The position numbers were made by a program, and so were the translations under genes. A stretch of DNA of 38,614 nt from Bacteroidota bacterium (lineage in GTDB: Bacteria; Bacteroidota; Bacteroidia; Flavobacteriales; JADGDT01), in NCBI GenBank assembly GCA_039714315.1, contig JBDLJM010000012.1:1-38614 (forward strand). The letters run 5' to 3'. Below are positions 24,488 through 32,142 of the stretch, one piece after another; position 1 is the first letter of the stretch, and every line of letters starts with the position of its first letter. The notes under the pieces were generated by a model, which saw only the letters and a program-made list of their open reading frames with translations, was not told where the DNA came from and did not search any database.

Positions 24488-26032
24488 TTAAAACAATCTC
24501 TTAAACATCTTTGTAAACTTCATCATCTCCGCAAGGTTAGAAATCTTTATTTTCCCTGTCATTACGGCCATTTCAGGATTACGTTTCCCCAATTCAAGTT
24601 CCTCGTAAATCTTGTCTTTGGCTTTTACCTTACAGTCGGCTTCGCCTTCTAACCCATCCTTAACCCGGCAAATTCCATCCTTCAATGATACGGTAAATTC
24701 ACCTCCATTATCTCCCGAAATATCAAAGTGAAAAACTGTTGAATATCCATGAGCTTTTTCTTTTCTAACCCTGTTTGCCAAACTCCTGATAATATCGATT
24801 GCCTTTTCGGGTTTTTCACTAAACTCTTCTTCTATTTCGGCTTTTACTTCGTGTTTTGCCTCTCCCTTATAGGTAGACCTATACATCGTATCGTCTACAA
24901 CTATTTTGGCCAGAATTTCGGCCATTATTTCCGTTGTGCCTCCTACTATAGTACTCACCCGTGCATCGCGATATATTCTGCTTATCTCATAATCGTCCAT
25001 ATAACCAAAACCACCAAACATCTGTAAACATTCGTCTGCTACCTTCTTGGCCAGTTCCGAAGTTTTCATCTTTGCGATAGTACATTCTTTTACCAGATAT
25101 TCCTTTCTGTCGAATGCCTGTGCTATCTGATAGATATATGTCTTTGCCATTTCCACATCGGCATACAAATCTGTAATTCTGTGGCGTAAGACCTGAAATT
25201 TGTTGATCGGACGGCCAAACACATTACGCTCCTTCATATACTGTAATGTAATATCGATAGTATACTCACATGCCGCCACATTACCTATAGAGGCCATAAG
25301 CCTTTCGAGCTGAAAACTTTCCATTACATAAAAAAAGCCATGACCTTCATCGCCTATTAAATTCTCTTTAGGAACTTTAACATCTTCAAAGAAAATTTCG
25401 GCAGTAGCCGAACTGTGGTAACCAATCTTTTCCAATTTTGTTCTGCTAACTCCATCTGCATCCAAATCGACAACTATCAGAGATATTCCATTTATCCCAG
25501 CATTGGGATCGGTTTTCACAGCCAGGGTAATAAAATCGCCCTGATAACCATTTGTTATAAATATTTTGGACCCGTTTACCAGATAATGATCGCCCATATC
25601 ACTTGCAGAAGTACGAATACTCATAACATCAGATCCTGCACCCGGTTCGGTTATCCCCAATGCTCCCAGTTTATCCCCTGAAATTGCACCAGGAATATAC
25701 TTTTGTTTCAACAGCTCGCTTCCTGCTTCATAAAGATGAGCAAAAGCCATATAGCTCTGCACACCCGCTGAAGCTGCAAAACCCGCAGAGCCAACTTTAG
25801 CTGTTTCCTCCAGATATATCAACGAATACAGAAAATCGAGTTCCATACCCCCATACTTTTCAGGATACATCAAACCGAGATATCCCATATCTCCCATTTT
25901 CTTCCATATAGATTTAGGAATCGTTTTCTCCTTCTCCCAGGAGTTGATATTGGGAACTACTTCCTTCTGCAAAAACTCACGCAAACTCTCGCGGAACAGA
26001 TTGTGCTCTTCTGTGAAAATATGATTGTTCAT
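24488..26032 (-). CDS. Acyl-CoA dehydrogenase with C-terminal SCP2-like domain
   Basis: FAD enzyme that introduces the 2,3 double bond in acyl-CoA. The 514 residues comprise a standard dehydrogenase (about 1-385) with LGITEPGAGSD (124-134), FITNGYQGD (158-166), RNVFGRP and FGGFGYMDDYEI. The region 362-371 reads IVGGTTEIMA, so the Glu of the YEGT motif is missing. Glu256 in AACEYTI aligns instead with the helix-G base of long-chain and isovaleryl-CoA dehydrogenases. A tail (about 408-514) has the SCP2-like pattern GEADCKVK, LELGKRNPEMAVMTGKIKISNLAEMMKFTK. The ordinary family length is about 380-400, so the tail is an added domain. It heads a tight pair with the racemase and lies 387 bases after fadB on the same strand. 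Confidence 0.92.
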   Translation of the reverse strand: MNNHIFTEEHNLFRESLREFLQKEVVPNINSWEKEKTIPKSIWKKMGDMGYLGLMYPEKYGGMELDFLYSLIYLEETAKVGSAGFAASAGVQSYMAFAHLYEAGSELLKQKYIPGAISGDKLGALGITEPGAGSDVMSIRTSASDMGDHYLVNGSKIFITNGYQGDFITLAVKTDPNAGINGISLIVVDLDADGVSRTKLEKIGYHSSATAEIFFEDVKVPKENLIGDEGHGFFYVMESFQLERLMASIGNVAACEYTIDITLQYMKERNVFGRPINKFQVLRHRITDLYADVEMAKTYIYQIAQAFDRKEYLVKECTIAKMKTSELAKKVADECLQMFGGFGYMDDYEISRIYRDARVSTIVGGTTEIMAEILAKIVVDDTMYRSTYKGEAKHEVKAEIEEEFSEKPEKAIDIIRSLANRVRKEKAHGYSTVFHFDISGDNGGEFTVSLKDGICRVKDGLEGEADCKVKAKDKIYEELELGKRNPEMAVMTGKIKISNLAEMMKFTKMFKRLF

Positions 26033-26419
26033 TGTAGGTTAGTTTTTATTCTAAATAGAACATAATTTTACAGTATTAAATTACTTCATTTGTCCATTAT
26101 TTCAAAATAAAAGGAAAACATATATAATCCTGTGCTTAATCCTTCTTTTATTTTAAACATGATTATTAACTGTTCCATCCTGAAGAATTATAATTCATAA
26201 TGATTACCTATTCGAAGACCGGAAACTGTTTGTGCCAGGGATTATTCGCAAGTAATTATATTTTGTACTCATGATAACTTCGTAATTGAAGTGGCAGCCT
26301 TTTTTATTGAAAAAACAGTAAAACTTTTGCTTTGAGAGCGACCAAAGGAAGCTCCCCAAAGCAAATTTAGCTGAACATTTTTTCTATAAAAAGCTATAAC
26401 TGATATCCCGTATGGCATC
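26033..26419. other. 387-base gap between fadB-like and acyl-CoA dehydrogenase genes
   Basis: Unusually long for genes of one locus. It holds the hairpin element at 26326-26365, a small ACTTC/GAAGT hairpin (26277-26292) ahead of a T-run, and AT-rich sequence. No convincing TAnnTTTG promoter or reading frame is seen. The hairpins may end the fadB message, in which case the dehydrogenase-racemase pair must have its own promoter. Confidence 0.5.
26326..26365. repeat. REP-like palindromic hairpin
   Basis: TTTGCTTTG (26326-26334) pairs perfectly with 26357-26365. Inside, GAGC (26336-26339) pairs with GCTC (26351-26354), leaving an 11-nt loop GACCAAAGGAA. The wording GAGCGACCAAAGGAAGC resembles short palindromic repeats scattered in many bacterial genomes, so this may be a decayed copy. 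It could also act as a terminator. Confidence 0.45.
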
Positions 26420-28537
26420 CTAATAAAAATTAGAATTATTGTTTTTCATATCCTCCAACATTTGTGGGCTCTTAAACCTCTTACCAAAACCTTTTTCCAA
26501 TTCCCCAATCATCTTTACAAACTCCGACAGCCCTTTTCCGTCAATATAGCGGAATGGTCCCCCGAGAAATGGAGGGAAACCTAAACCGAAAATCGCTCCT
26601 ATATCTCCGTCGCGAGGACTTTCTATTATTCTTTCATCCAAACAGTAAACCGCCTCCAGAACCATTGTTGAAGCCATTCTTTGCTGAATCAACTCATCAC
26701 TTACCGAAGTATTATCAAAAGTGAAAAATTCATTCAAACCTTCATCAAGCTTACCTTTAATTTTTTTGCCTTTTTCGTATTTCAGGAAGCCTTTATTGTT
26801 TTTTCGTCCCTTGTATCCTTTTTCGAACATCTTCAACAGGACTCCGCTGATTTCTACCTCACGTTTATCGAACATCTCCTTTAATCCTCCTTTCATAATG
26901 TGGGCACCAACATCAATTCCAACCTCATCAATCAGTGTAATCGGTCCAACAGGGTATCCGAAATCTTTCATTGCTTTATCTATCTGCAGAGGCGGAACTC
27001 CTTCTTCCATTAAAAGTAAGGCTTCGTTGATAAAGGGAGCTAAAATCCGGGTTGTATAAAAACCGGGGCCATCCTTAACCACAATACAGGTTTTCCCCTG
27101 TTTTATACCTACATCCAAAGCTGTTGCTGTTACCCAATCGGCTGTTTTATCTGTTTTAATAATTTCGAGAAGCGGCATTTTAGGTACGGGAGAAAAATAG
27201 TGCATACCTATCACGTTTTCAGGATTTTTTGATCCTTTGGCAACATCGGCAATTGGCAATGCTGATGTATTTGTAGCTACAATAGTTTCCTCCGAAATAT
27301 TTTCCTCCAGTTCCTGAATAACCTTGTGTTTAATATTTAAATCTTCAAATACAGCCTCTATTACCAAATCTGTTGAATTAAATCCTTCGTAATTCTTTGT
27401 AAAGGCAATTTTATTCATTTTTGTTTCTGCATCTACAGACTTCAAAATTCTTCGTTTCACCTTTTTATTAAAGCTCTTCCACAGATTCTTATGTGCTTTT
27501 TCGAGTGATTCGTCAGAAATATCCTTTAGCACTATATCATAGCCTTTATTAACAGAAACCTCAGCTATCCCCTCGCCCATCAGTCCGGCACCAAGTACAG
27601 ATATATTATCTACCTTTTTTACCTTATCCTGAAGCGGATTTTTTTTCAATTCCGTCATTCCGAGGAAAATCTGAATCAATTCGGCTGATTCGGGGCTGAC
27701 CATTAAATCTGAAAATAAATTAACTTCATTTTCGATTGCTATATCCCGTTTGTTGGCCAGGCCGAACTTTACACTTTCAATTATTTTAAGAGGAGCCGGA
27801 TAATTACCACGTGTTTGTCGCATCACAGCTTTCCTGGCCTCCTTGTATATAACATTTTTAGTTATCGGATTACTTTCAAGTAATTTCTGAGCTGCTGTTC
27901 TTTTATCTTTTCTCTTAAACTTTTTACTGGCAATACTCTCTACCAGTTGTTTTGCTGAATCCAATAACTTCGATTTATCAACCAGCTTATCAACCAATCC
28001 TATTTTCTTTGCCTTTCCTGCAAAAATATTTTTTCCGGTAAGCATAATATCAAGAGAATTTTGCAAACCAACCAGACGCGGAAGTCTTACTGTTCCACCC
28101 ATACCAGGCAACAAACCGAGCTTTACCTCGGGCAAAGCCATTATTGTTGAAGGGTCGTCAGAAGCAACTCTACCTTTACAGGCAAGCGACAGTTCGGTTC
28201 CTCCCCCCATGCAAAAACCATGTATAGCCACTACTACAGGTTTTGATAAATCTTCAATTTTTTTCAGGATTGAATGTCCTGCTAATGCCGCTTCCTTAGC
28301 CTCCTGTTTATCATATCCGACAAAAGCCTTTATATCGGCACCGGCCATAAAACTTTTTTTCTTACTGATAATCACTCCACCAATTAGCGAAGAATCATTT
28401 TCAATCTTATCTATTATGCTTACAAAATGATCTAAAACATCAATCGTAAGAATGTTCGCTTCTGAATTTGGTTTATCAAGCCAGATAATTCCGATGTTAT
28501 TCTGTATTTCTAAGTATGGATATTCTTGTGTGATCAT
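26420..28537 (-). CDS. Enoyl-CoA hydratase/3-hydroxyacyl-CoA dehydrogenase (FadB/FadJ-type)
   Basis: Bifunctional beta-oxidation enzyme of 705 residues. The N-terminal crotonase half (about 1-200) has FMAGADIKAF and both catalytic glutamates, Glu115 in GGGTELSLAC and Glu137 in LPEVKLGLLPG. The C-terminal half begins with the NAD site LGAGLMGEGIA (315-325), followed by ATNTSALPI, the catalytic His446 (GMHYFSPVPKMPLLEII) with Glu458, and the FYTTRILAPFINEA segment. The order and length fit FadB/FadJ; which of the two cannot be decided. It is 153 bases from the thiolase gene, and a 14-bp tandem repeat fills part of that gap. With the thiolase, dehydrogenase and racemase it makes a complete beta-oxidation cycle, though acyl-CoA ligase is absent. 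Confidence 0.94.
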   Translation of the reverse strand: MITQEYPYLEIQNNIGIIWLDKPNSEANILTIDVLDHFVSIIDKIENDSSLIGGVIISKKKSFMAGADIKAFVGYDKQEAKEAALAGHSILKKIEDLSKPVVVAIHGFCMGGGTELSLACKGRVASDDPSTIMALPEVKLGLLPGMGGTVRLPRLVGLQNSLDIMLTGKNIFAGKAKKIGLVDKLVDKSKLLDSAKQLVESIASKKFKRKDKRTAAQKLLESNPITKNVIYKEARKAVMRQTRGNYPAPLKIIESVKFGLANKRDIAIENEVNLFSDLMVSPESAELIQIFLGMTELKKNPLQDKVKKVDNISVLGAGLMGEGIAEVSVNKGYDIVLKDISDESLEKAHKNLWKSFNKKVKRRILKSVDAETKMNKIAFTKNYEGFNSTDLVIEAVFEDLNIKHKVIQELEENISEETIVATNTSALPIADVAKGSKNPENVIGMHYFSPVPKMPLLEIIKTDKTADWVTATALDVGIKQGKTCIVVKDGPGFYTTRILAPFINEALLLMEEGVPPLQIDKAMKDFGYPVGPITLIDEVGIDVGAHIMKGGLKEMFDKREVEISGVLLKMFEKGYKGRKNNKGFLKYEKGKKIKGKLDEGLNEFFTFDNTSVSDELIQQRMASTMVLEAVYCLDERIIESPRDGDIGAIFGLGFPPFLGGPFRYIDGKGLSEFVKMIGELEKGFGKRFKSPQMLEDMKNNNSNFY

Positions 28538-28622
28538 TTTTTTTTAGATTTTTATTCCAAGTATTAACTTTAGAATTTAGACTTTCTGTCTATTATCTAC
28601 CGTAAAACATGGTAAGTTTTCC

Positions 28623-28692
28623 ACTTTTTTCTTTACTCTTTTTTCTTTCCTCTTTTATCTTTACTCTTTTATCTTTATTCTTTTATCTTTTC
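28623..28692. repeat. Five-copy 14-bp tandem repeat
   Basis: Consensus TCTTTTATCTTTAC on the plus strand. The units at 28651, 28665 and 28679 are nearly identical, and two diverged units start at 28623 and 28637. The last unit covers the thiolase stop codon (28691-28693). A similar pyrimidine tract ends the window (38579-38614). Confidence 0.85.
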
Positions 28693-29968
28693 AAACCCTC
28701 TTCAACAACATCGCATGTCCGTGTCCGCCCGCAGCACATGCCGCAATCATAGCCAGTTCCTTATCTTCGCGATGAAGTCTGTTTACAGCAGTTGTCAACA
28801 GTCTTGCTCCCGTGGCTCCAAAAGGATGCCCTAAAGCCAGAGAACCTCCATGGATATTTAATTTATCTAATGGTATTTCGCCTATGGCTTTTGATTTTCC
28901 CAGATTTTCTTTTGCAAACTTATCGGAATTCAGAACCTTTAAATTAGCAAGTAACTGAGCTGCAAAAGCCTCGTGATATTCAAATACTCCAATATCATTA
29001 AGCGATAATCCGGCAGCATCCAAAACTTTTGGTGTGGAATAAGCCGGACCTAATAATAGTTCATCTTTTGGGCTACGGGCTGTAAAAGTGAACTCTTCTA
29101 TATATGCTAATGGTTTCAAACCCATTGCCAGAGCCTTTTTTTCTGACATCAATAGCACTACAGCTGCTCCATCCGTTAAAATTGATGAATTAGCCGCAGT
29201 TAGAGTTCCGTTTTTCTTATCGAAAGCGGGGCGCAGTTTTGCTATCTTTTCTACAGTAGAATCAGCTCTATAAGTATTATCTTTCTTTACGATTTTATTT
29301 TTCGGAAAAGATGTTGTAGAACTTATTTCTTCATCCAAATAGCCCAATTTTTCTGCTTCACCTGCCAAATTATGACTTCTCACTGCAAAAATATCCTGTT
29401 CCTCACGTGTAATACCAAAATTAGCAGCCAGTCTGTCAGCATCAACTCCCATCGTGACTCCTGTTGTAAACTCAGTAATATCCGGGGTTACAGGTTTAAA
29501 GTCCGAAGGACGCAAGCTTGCAATAAATTTCAAACTGTCAACCGGTGATTTTATCTTTCGTGCGTTAAATAATTTTTTACGCATTTTCTTTGGAAAACCA
29601 ATTGGTATATCAGATGTGTTATCCGTTCCTCCGGCTATTACCACATCAGCCTGACCCAGCTTTATCATATTGGCAGCCTGTGCTATCGCTACATTAGCAG
29701 ATATACATGCCTGCGAAACAGTAATTGCGGGTATTGTTGCAGGTAATCCGGCAACTAACATCGATTCCCTGGCCACATTAGGTGTACGGACATTATGAAT
29801 TACCGTTCCCATAATTACCTGATCTACATCTTCACGCTTAATTCCACTTTTACTCAATAGACCACTAATTGCCGATGCCCCTAACTGGTAAGACATCATA
29901 TCCTGATAAAATGTACCTGATTTCAAGAATGGTGTTCTCGTTCCGGCTACAAATACAACTTTCTCCAT
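28691..29968 (-). CDS. Acetyl-CoA C-acyltransferase (FadI-type thiolase)
   Basis: Thiolytic cleavage of 3-ketoacyl-CoA, the last step of beta-oxidation. The 425-residue protein has the nucleophile Cys88 in VSQACISANVAIAQ, His381 in GHPFGATGARL and Cys411 in ACAAGGHGHAML. Blocks such as LRPAFDKKNGTLTAANSSILTDGAA, LGPAYSTPKVLDAAG and HEAFAAQLLANLKVL follow the FadI type more closely than the FadA type. It lies 42 bases after the TetR gene on the same strand, so it is probably transcribed from the TetR promoter. No SCP2 domain is attached here, unlike eukaryotic SCPx. Confidence 0.94.
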   Translation of the reverse strand: MEKVVFVAGTRTPFLKSGTFYQDMMSYQLGASAISGLLSKSGIKREDVDQVIMGTVIHNVRTPNVARESMLVAGLPATIPAITVSQACISANVAIAQAANMIKLGQADVVIAGGTDNTSDIPIGFPKKMRKKLFNARKIKSPVDSLKFIASLRPSDFKPVTPDITEFTTGVTMGVDADRLAANFGITREEQDIFAVRSHNLAGEAEKLGYLDEEISSTTSFPKNKIVKKDNTYRADSTVEKIAKLRPAFDKKNGTLTAANSSILTDGAAVVLLMSEKKALAMGLKPLAYIEEFTFTARSPKDELLLGPAYSTPKVLDAAGLSLNDIGVFEYHEAFAAQLLANLKVLNSDKFAKENLGKSKAIGEIPLDKLNIHGGSLALGHPFGATGARLLTTAVNRLHREDKELAMIAACAAGGHGHAMLLKRV

Positions 29969-30010
29969 TATCTGCTGTTAATTCGTTTATATACTAATAA
30001 AATTACTTTT

Positions 30011-30631
30011 TTATTTTGAGCAAATCCCCAATTTAATTGTACTATAAAATTCCCTGTAGAAATCACTTAACTCAATACCATAAGATTCTCTGATACTATC
30101 TCCCCGTAACCTCAACATTTGCAGTAGTCCTGTAGTCATAGCCCAAATACTTTTCGACAATACTTCAGGTTTAATATCTCCCCTGAGTGTACCATCCGAA
30201 ATTCCTTCCTCAATGGTTTTTATCATCATGGAATCTAACACATACAGGTTATTTAACGAATCTTCTCCTGTAATTTTATACTTATCCGCTTCGTAAATAG
30301 ATACAAACTCATGGTACTGTTCATACTTTAAGGCAAATTCGAAATAAGCCGATCCAAAAGCTTTGACCTTTTCATAACCATTCATCTCCGGCTTAATATT
30401 TTCCGTGATAATCTGTTCCAGTTTGCGAATAGCCTTTTTATTTATTTCTGATAGGATCTCCTCCTTTGAATCAAAATACTTATAGATAGTAGCCTTGCTA
30501 AACTCAGATAACCTGGCTACATCATCCATTGTAAAACTGTTAATTCCTTTTATAGAACATAATTTTTCAGCTGCCGCGATCATCTCTTCACGTCGAACTT
30601 CTTTTTCTCTGTCTCTTCTGCTTATACTCAT
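30011..30631 (-). CDS. TetR/AcrR family transcriptional regulator
   Basis: 206-residue DNA-binding regulator. The helix-turn-helix spans about 33-53 (FTMDDVARLSEFSKATIYKYF), typical of the family, and is followed by a variable ligand domain. It is the first gene of the beta-oxidation locus, so an acyl-CoA or fatty-acid responsive repressor, like FadR of Bacillus, is a reasonable inference. A 9-5-9 palindrome at 30639-30661, just before its start, suggests autoregulation and control of the downstream thiolase gene. Confidence 0.9.
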   Translation of the reverse strand: MSISRRDREKEVRREEMIAAAEKLCSIKGINSFTMDDVARLSEFSKATIYKYFDSKEEILSEINKKAIRKLEQIITENIKPEMNGYEKVKAFGSAYFEFALKYEQYHEFVSIYEADKYKITGEDSLNNLYVLDSMMIKTIEEGISDGTLRGDIKPEVLSKSIWAMTTGLLQMLRLRGDSIRESYGIELSDFYREFYSTIKLGICSK

Positions 30632-30638
30632 GGTTTCC

Positions 30639-30661
30639 TTAGTGAACTATCAGTTTACTAA
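30639..30661. promoter_or_regulatory. Putative TetR operator
   Basis: TTAGTGAAC, five bases, then GTTTACTAA: an inverted repeat with one mismatch in nine. It ends seven bases upstream of the TetR ATG and overlaps a minus-strand TACTTTAG that resembles a -7 element, so a bound repressor would block transcription of tetR and the thiolase gene. Confidence 0.6.
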
Positions 30662-30787
30662 AGTAATTATTTATGGCTAATAAAATAGTTTTAACAGAAA
30701 AATTCCTGATAAAGAAATAATAGCTATTCTTTACTAATTATAAACCGTAAAAATAACCAAAGCAATTATTTCTCTGATTATCAATTC

Positions 30788-30834
30788 AAAACCCGCTAAC
30801 ACACGTCTTTTTTCACGGGTATTAGCGGGTTTTT
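30788..30834. terminator. Terminator after the haem-binding gene
   Basis: AAAACCCGCTAA (30788-30799) pairs perfectly with 30822-30833. T-runs flank it on both strands. It lies 31 bases beyond the stop of the minus-strand haem-binding gene and separates that operon from the TetR locus. Confidence 0.85.
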
Positions 30835-30864
30835 CCAATTAGTATATTTCAGATAATTATATGA

Positions 30865-31314
30865 TTAATCAATTTCTAAATTGGCAAACCATTCTGAATA
30901 GCTTTCTAATTCATCCTCTCTAATAAAAGCTTCGGGGTGTTGCCCTAAATAATCATGTAGAGGCATCCATCTTCGCTTTATTAGATCAGATATTTTCTCA
31001 AGCTTCTTTCTTCTTTCAGATAAAGGATATTTTTGCCACTCTGAAAAGTTCAATTTATTTTTTCCGTCTTCCACATGACCAGAGATATACCATGAAACCG
31101 GTGAAATATCAGCATACCAAGGGTATTTAGTACTGTTAGAATGACAATCATAACATGCATTAGAAAGCATATTGCGGATATTTTGTGGAGTTTCAATATT
31201 ATTTACAAAAGAATGATCTGTAATTACTTCCCCATCATTCTTAGCAGGTCTTATAAACTGGATTCCGATAAAAACAACTAAAAAGAAATAGAAAATATAT
31301 TTTAATGGTTCCAT
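30865..31314 (-). CDS. Membrane-anchored haem-binding domain protein
   Basis: 149-residue protein with one N-terminal membrane segment (about 5-21) and a c-type haem site CYDCH (54-58), followed by SNSTKYPWYADISPVSWYISGHVEDGK. This block is typical of the small haem-binding domain proteins of Bacteroidota. It probably faces the periplasm and carries one covalent haem; its redox partner is unknown. It starts directly after the stop codon of the nitroreductase-like gene, and the last Arg-Arg codons of that gene (AGGAGG) form a Shine-Dalgarno-like sequence three bases before this ATG. Confidence 0.85.
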   Translation of the reverse strand: MEPLKYIFYFFLVVFIGIQFIRPAKNDGEVITDHSFVNNIETPQNIRNMLSNACYDCHSNSTKYPWYADISPVSWYISGHVEDGKNKLNFSEWQKYPLSERRKKLEKISDLIKRRWMPLHDYLGQHPEAFIREDELESYSEWFANLEID

Positions 31315-31944
31315 TTACCTCCTAATTACAAATTGATTATCAGGCATTCTCACTTTGGCCAAAGCTGCATATTTATCACTATTAAGGCGATATCCTACAG
31401 GCAGCACCAATACACTCTTTTGCCCCTCTTTATGCAGTTCTAAAAGTTCATCGTACTTCTCTGGCTGAAAACCTCCTATCGGACATGAATCTATATCTTC
31501 AACAGCACATACTGTAAGCAAATTACCTAGAACAATATGGGCCTGATTTGCTGCCCACTCATTTTTTTGCTCAGAATTCATGCCTGATAAAAATCCCTTT
31601 ATCATTTTAGACATTCCCTCCAGACTATCTTTGGTACGACCTCTTTGCTTTGACGTGAGTTCTACATATTCATCAACTTCATTATCGCCAATTTCAGCAT
31701 TTACCGTAATTACCAAAAGGTGTGATGCTTCTGCAACCTGTCTCTGACCCCATGAAAATTCTACAAGCTTTTCGCGTAAAGCCTTATTTTCGACCAATAC
31801 AACTTTTGCCGGTTGTAATCCGAAAGATGTAGCCGTTAGATTAGCAGCACTCAGAAGTTTACTTATTTGTTCGTCGTTTAATGCTTTTTCAGTATCAAAT
31901 TGCTTAACAGCATACCGCCAATTTAATTTATCTATAATCTCCAT
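31315..31944 (-). CDS. NAD(P)H-dependent flavin oxidoreductase (nitroreductase family)
   Basis: FMN-dependent oxidoreductase of the NfsB type, reducing nitro compounds or quinones with NAD(P)H. The 209-residue protein has RYAVKQFD (FMN-binding Arg and Lys), AANLTATSFGLQPAKVVLV, NQAHIVLGNLLTVCAVEDIDSCPIGGF and VLPVGYRL. I chose ATG 31944 (MEIIDKLNWRYAVKQFD); the in-frame start at 31998 would lie upstream of the promoter element at 31967-31974. It is transcribed with the haem-binding gene, with no spacer. Confidence 0.88.
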   Translation of the reverse strand: MEIIDKLNWRYAVKQFDTEKALNDEQISKLLSAANLTATSFGLQPAKVVLVENKALREKLVEFSWGQRQVAEASHLLVITVNAEIGDNEVDEYVELTSKQRGRTKDSLEGMSKMIKGFLSGMNSEQKNEWAANQAHIVLGNLLTVCAVEDIDSCPIGGFQPEKYDELLELHKEGQKSVLVLPVGYRLNSDKYAALAKVRMPDNQFVIRR

Positions 31945-31966
31945 ATTTTTTCTCTTATGATTGGGG

Positions 31967-31974
31967 CAAAAATA
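31967..31974 (-). promoter_or_regulatory. Bacteroidota -7 element of the oxidoreductase gene
   Basis: Minus-strand TATTTTTG matches TAnnTTTG, 22 bases upstream of the chosen ATG. Confidence 0.45.
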
Positions 31975-32114
31975 CAATGATTTTATGACCGGCATCATAT
32001 TAATTTCCTATACCGGAATAAATATATTTAATGTATCATAGAAAATGATAGGATATTGATTTACGCAGCTTATTTCCTAAAGATTAATTACGTAATAAAA
32101 ACAAATATTTACAC

Positions 32115-32142
32115 GTCTAACCTCTAATACCTAACACCTAAT
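32115..32142. repeat. Four-copy 7-bp tandem repeat at the uvrA stop
   Basis: Four heptamers of the form NNCTAAY (for example ACCTAAC, ACCTAAT) lie head to tail, and the last covers the uvrA stop codon (32138-32140). Confidence 0.75.

Noticed and set aside
24914-24949. Acyl-CoA dehydrogenase missing its catalytic Glu (IVGGTTEIM)
   Set aside because: Long-chain and isovaleryl-CoA dehydrogenases have the same change and use a Glu on helix G; Glu256 occupies that place here.
26721-27059. Plus-strand reading frame of 112 codons opposite the FadB-like gene
   Set aside because: It lies wholly inside a strongly supported gene on the other strand, shows no family motif, and is explained by codon bias of the real gene. 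The same holds for the 119-codon frame opposite uvrA (32501-32860) and the 108- and 111-codon frames opposite htpG.
28623-28692. CRISPR-like array
   Set aside because: The units are contiguous 14-mers without spacers and no cas gene is nearby.
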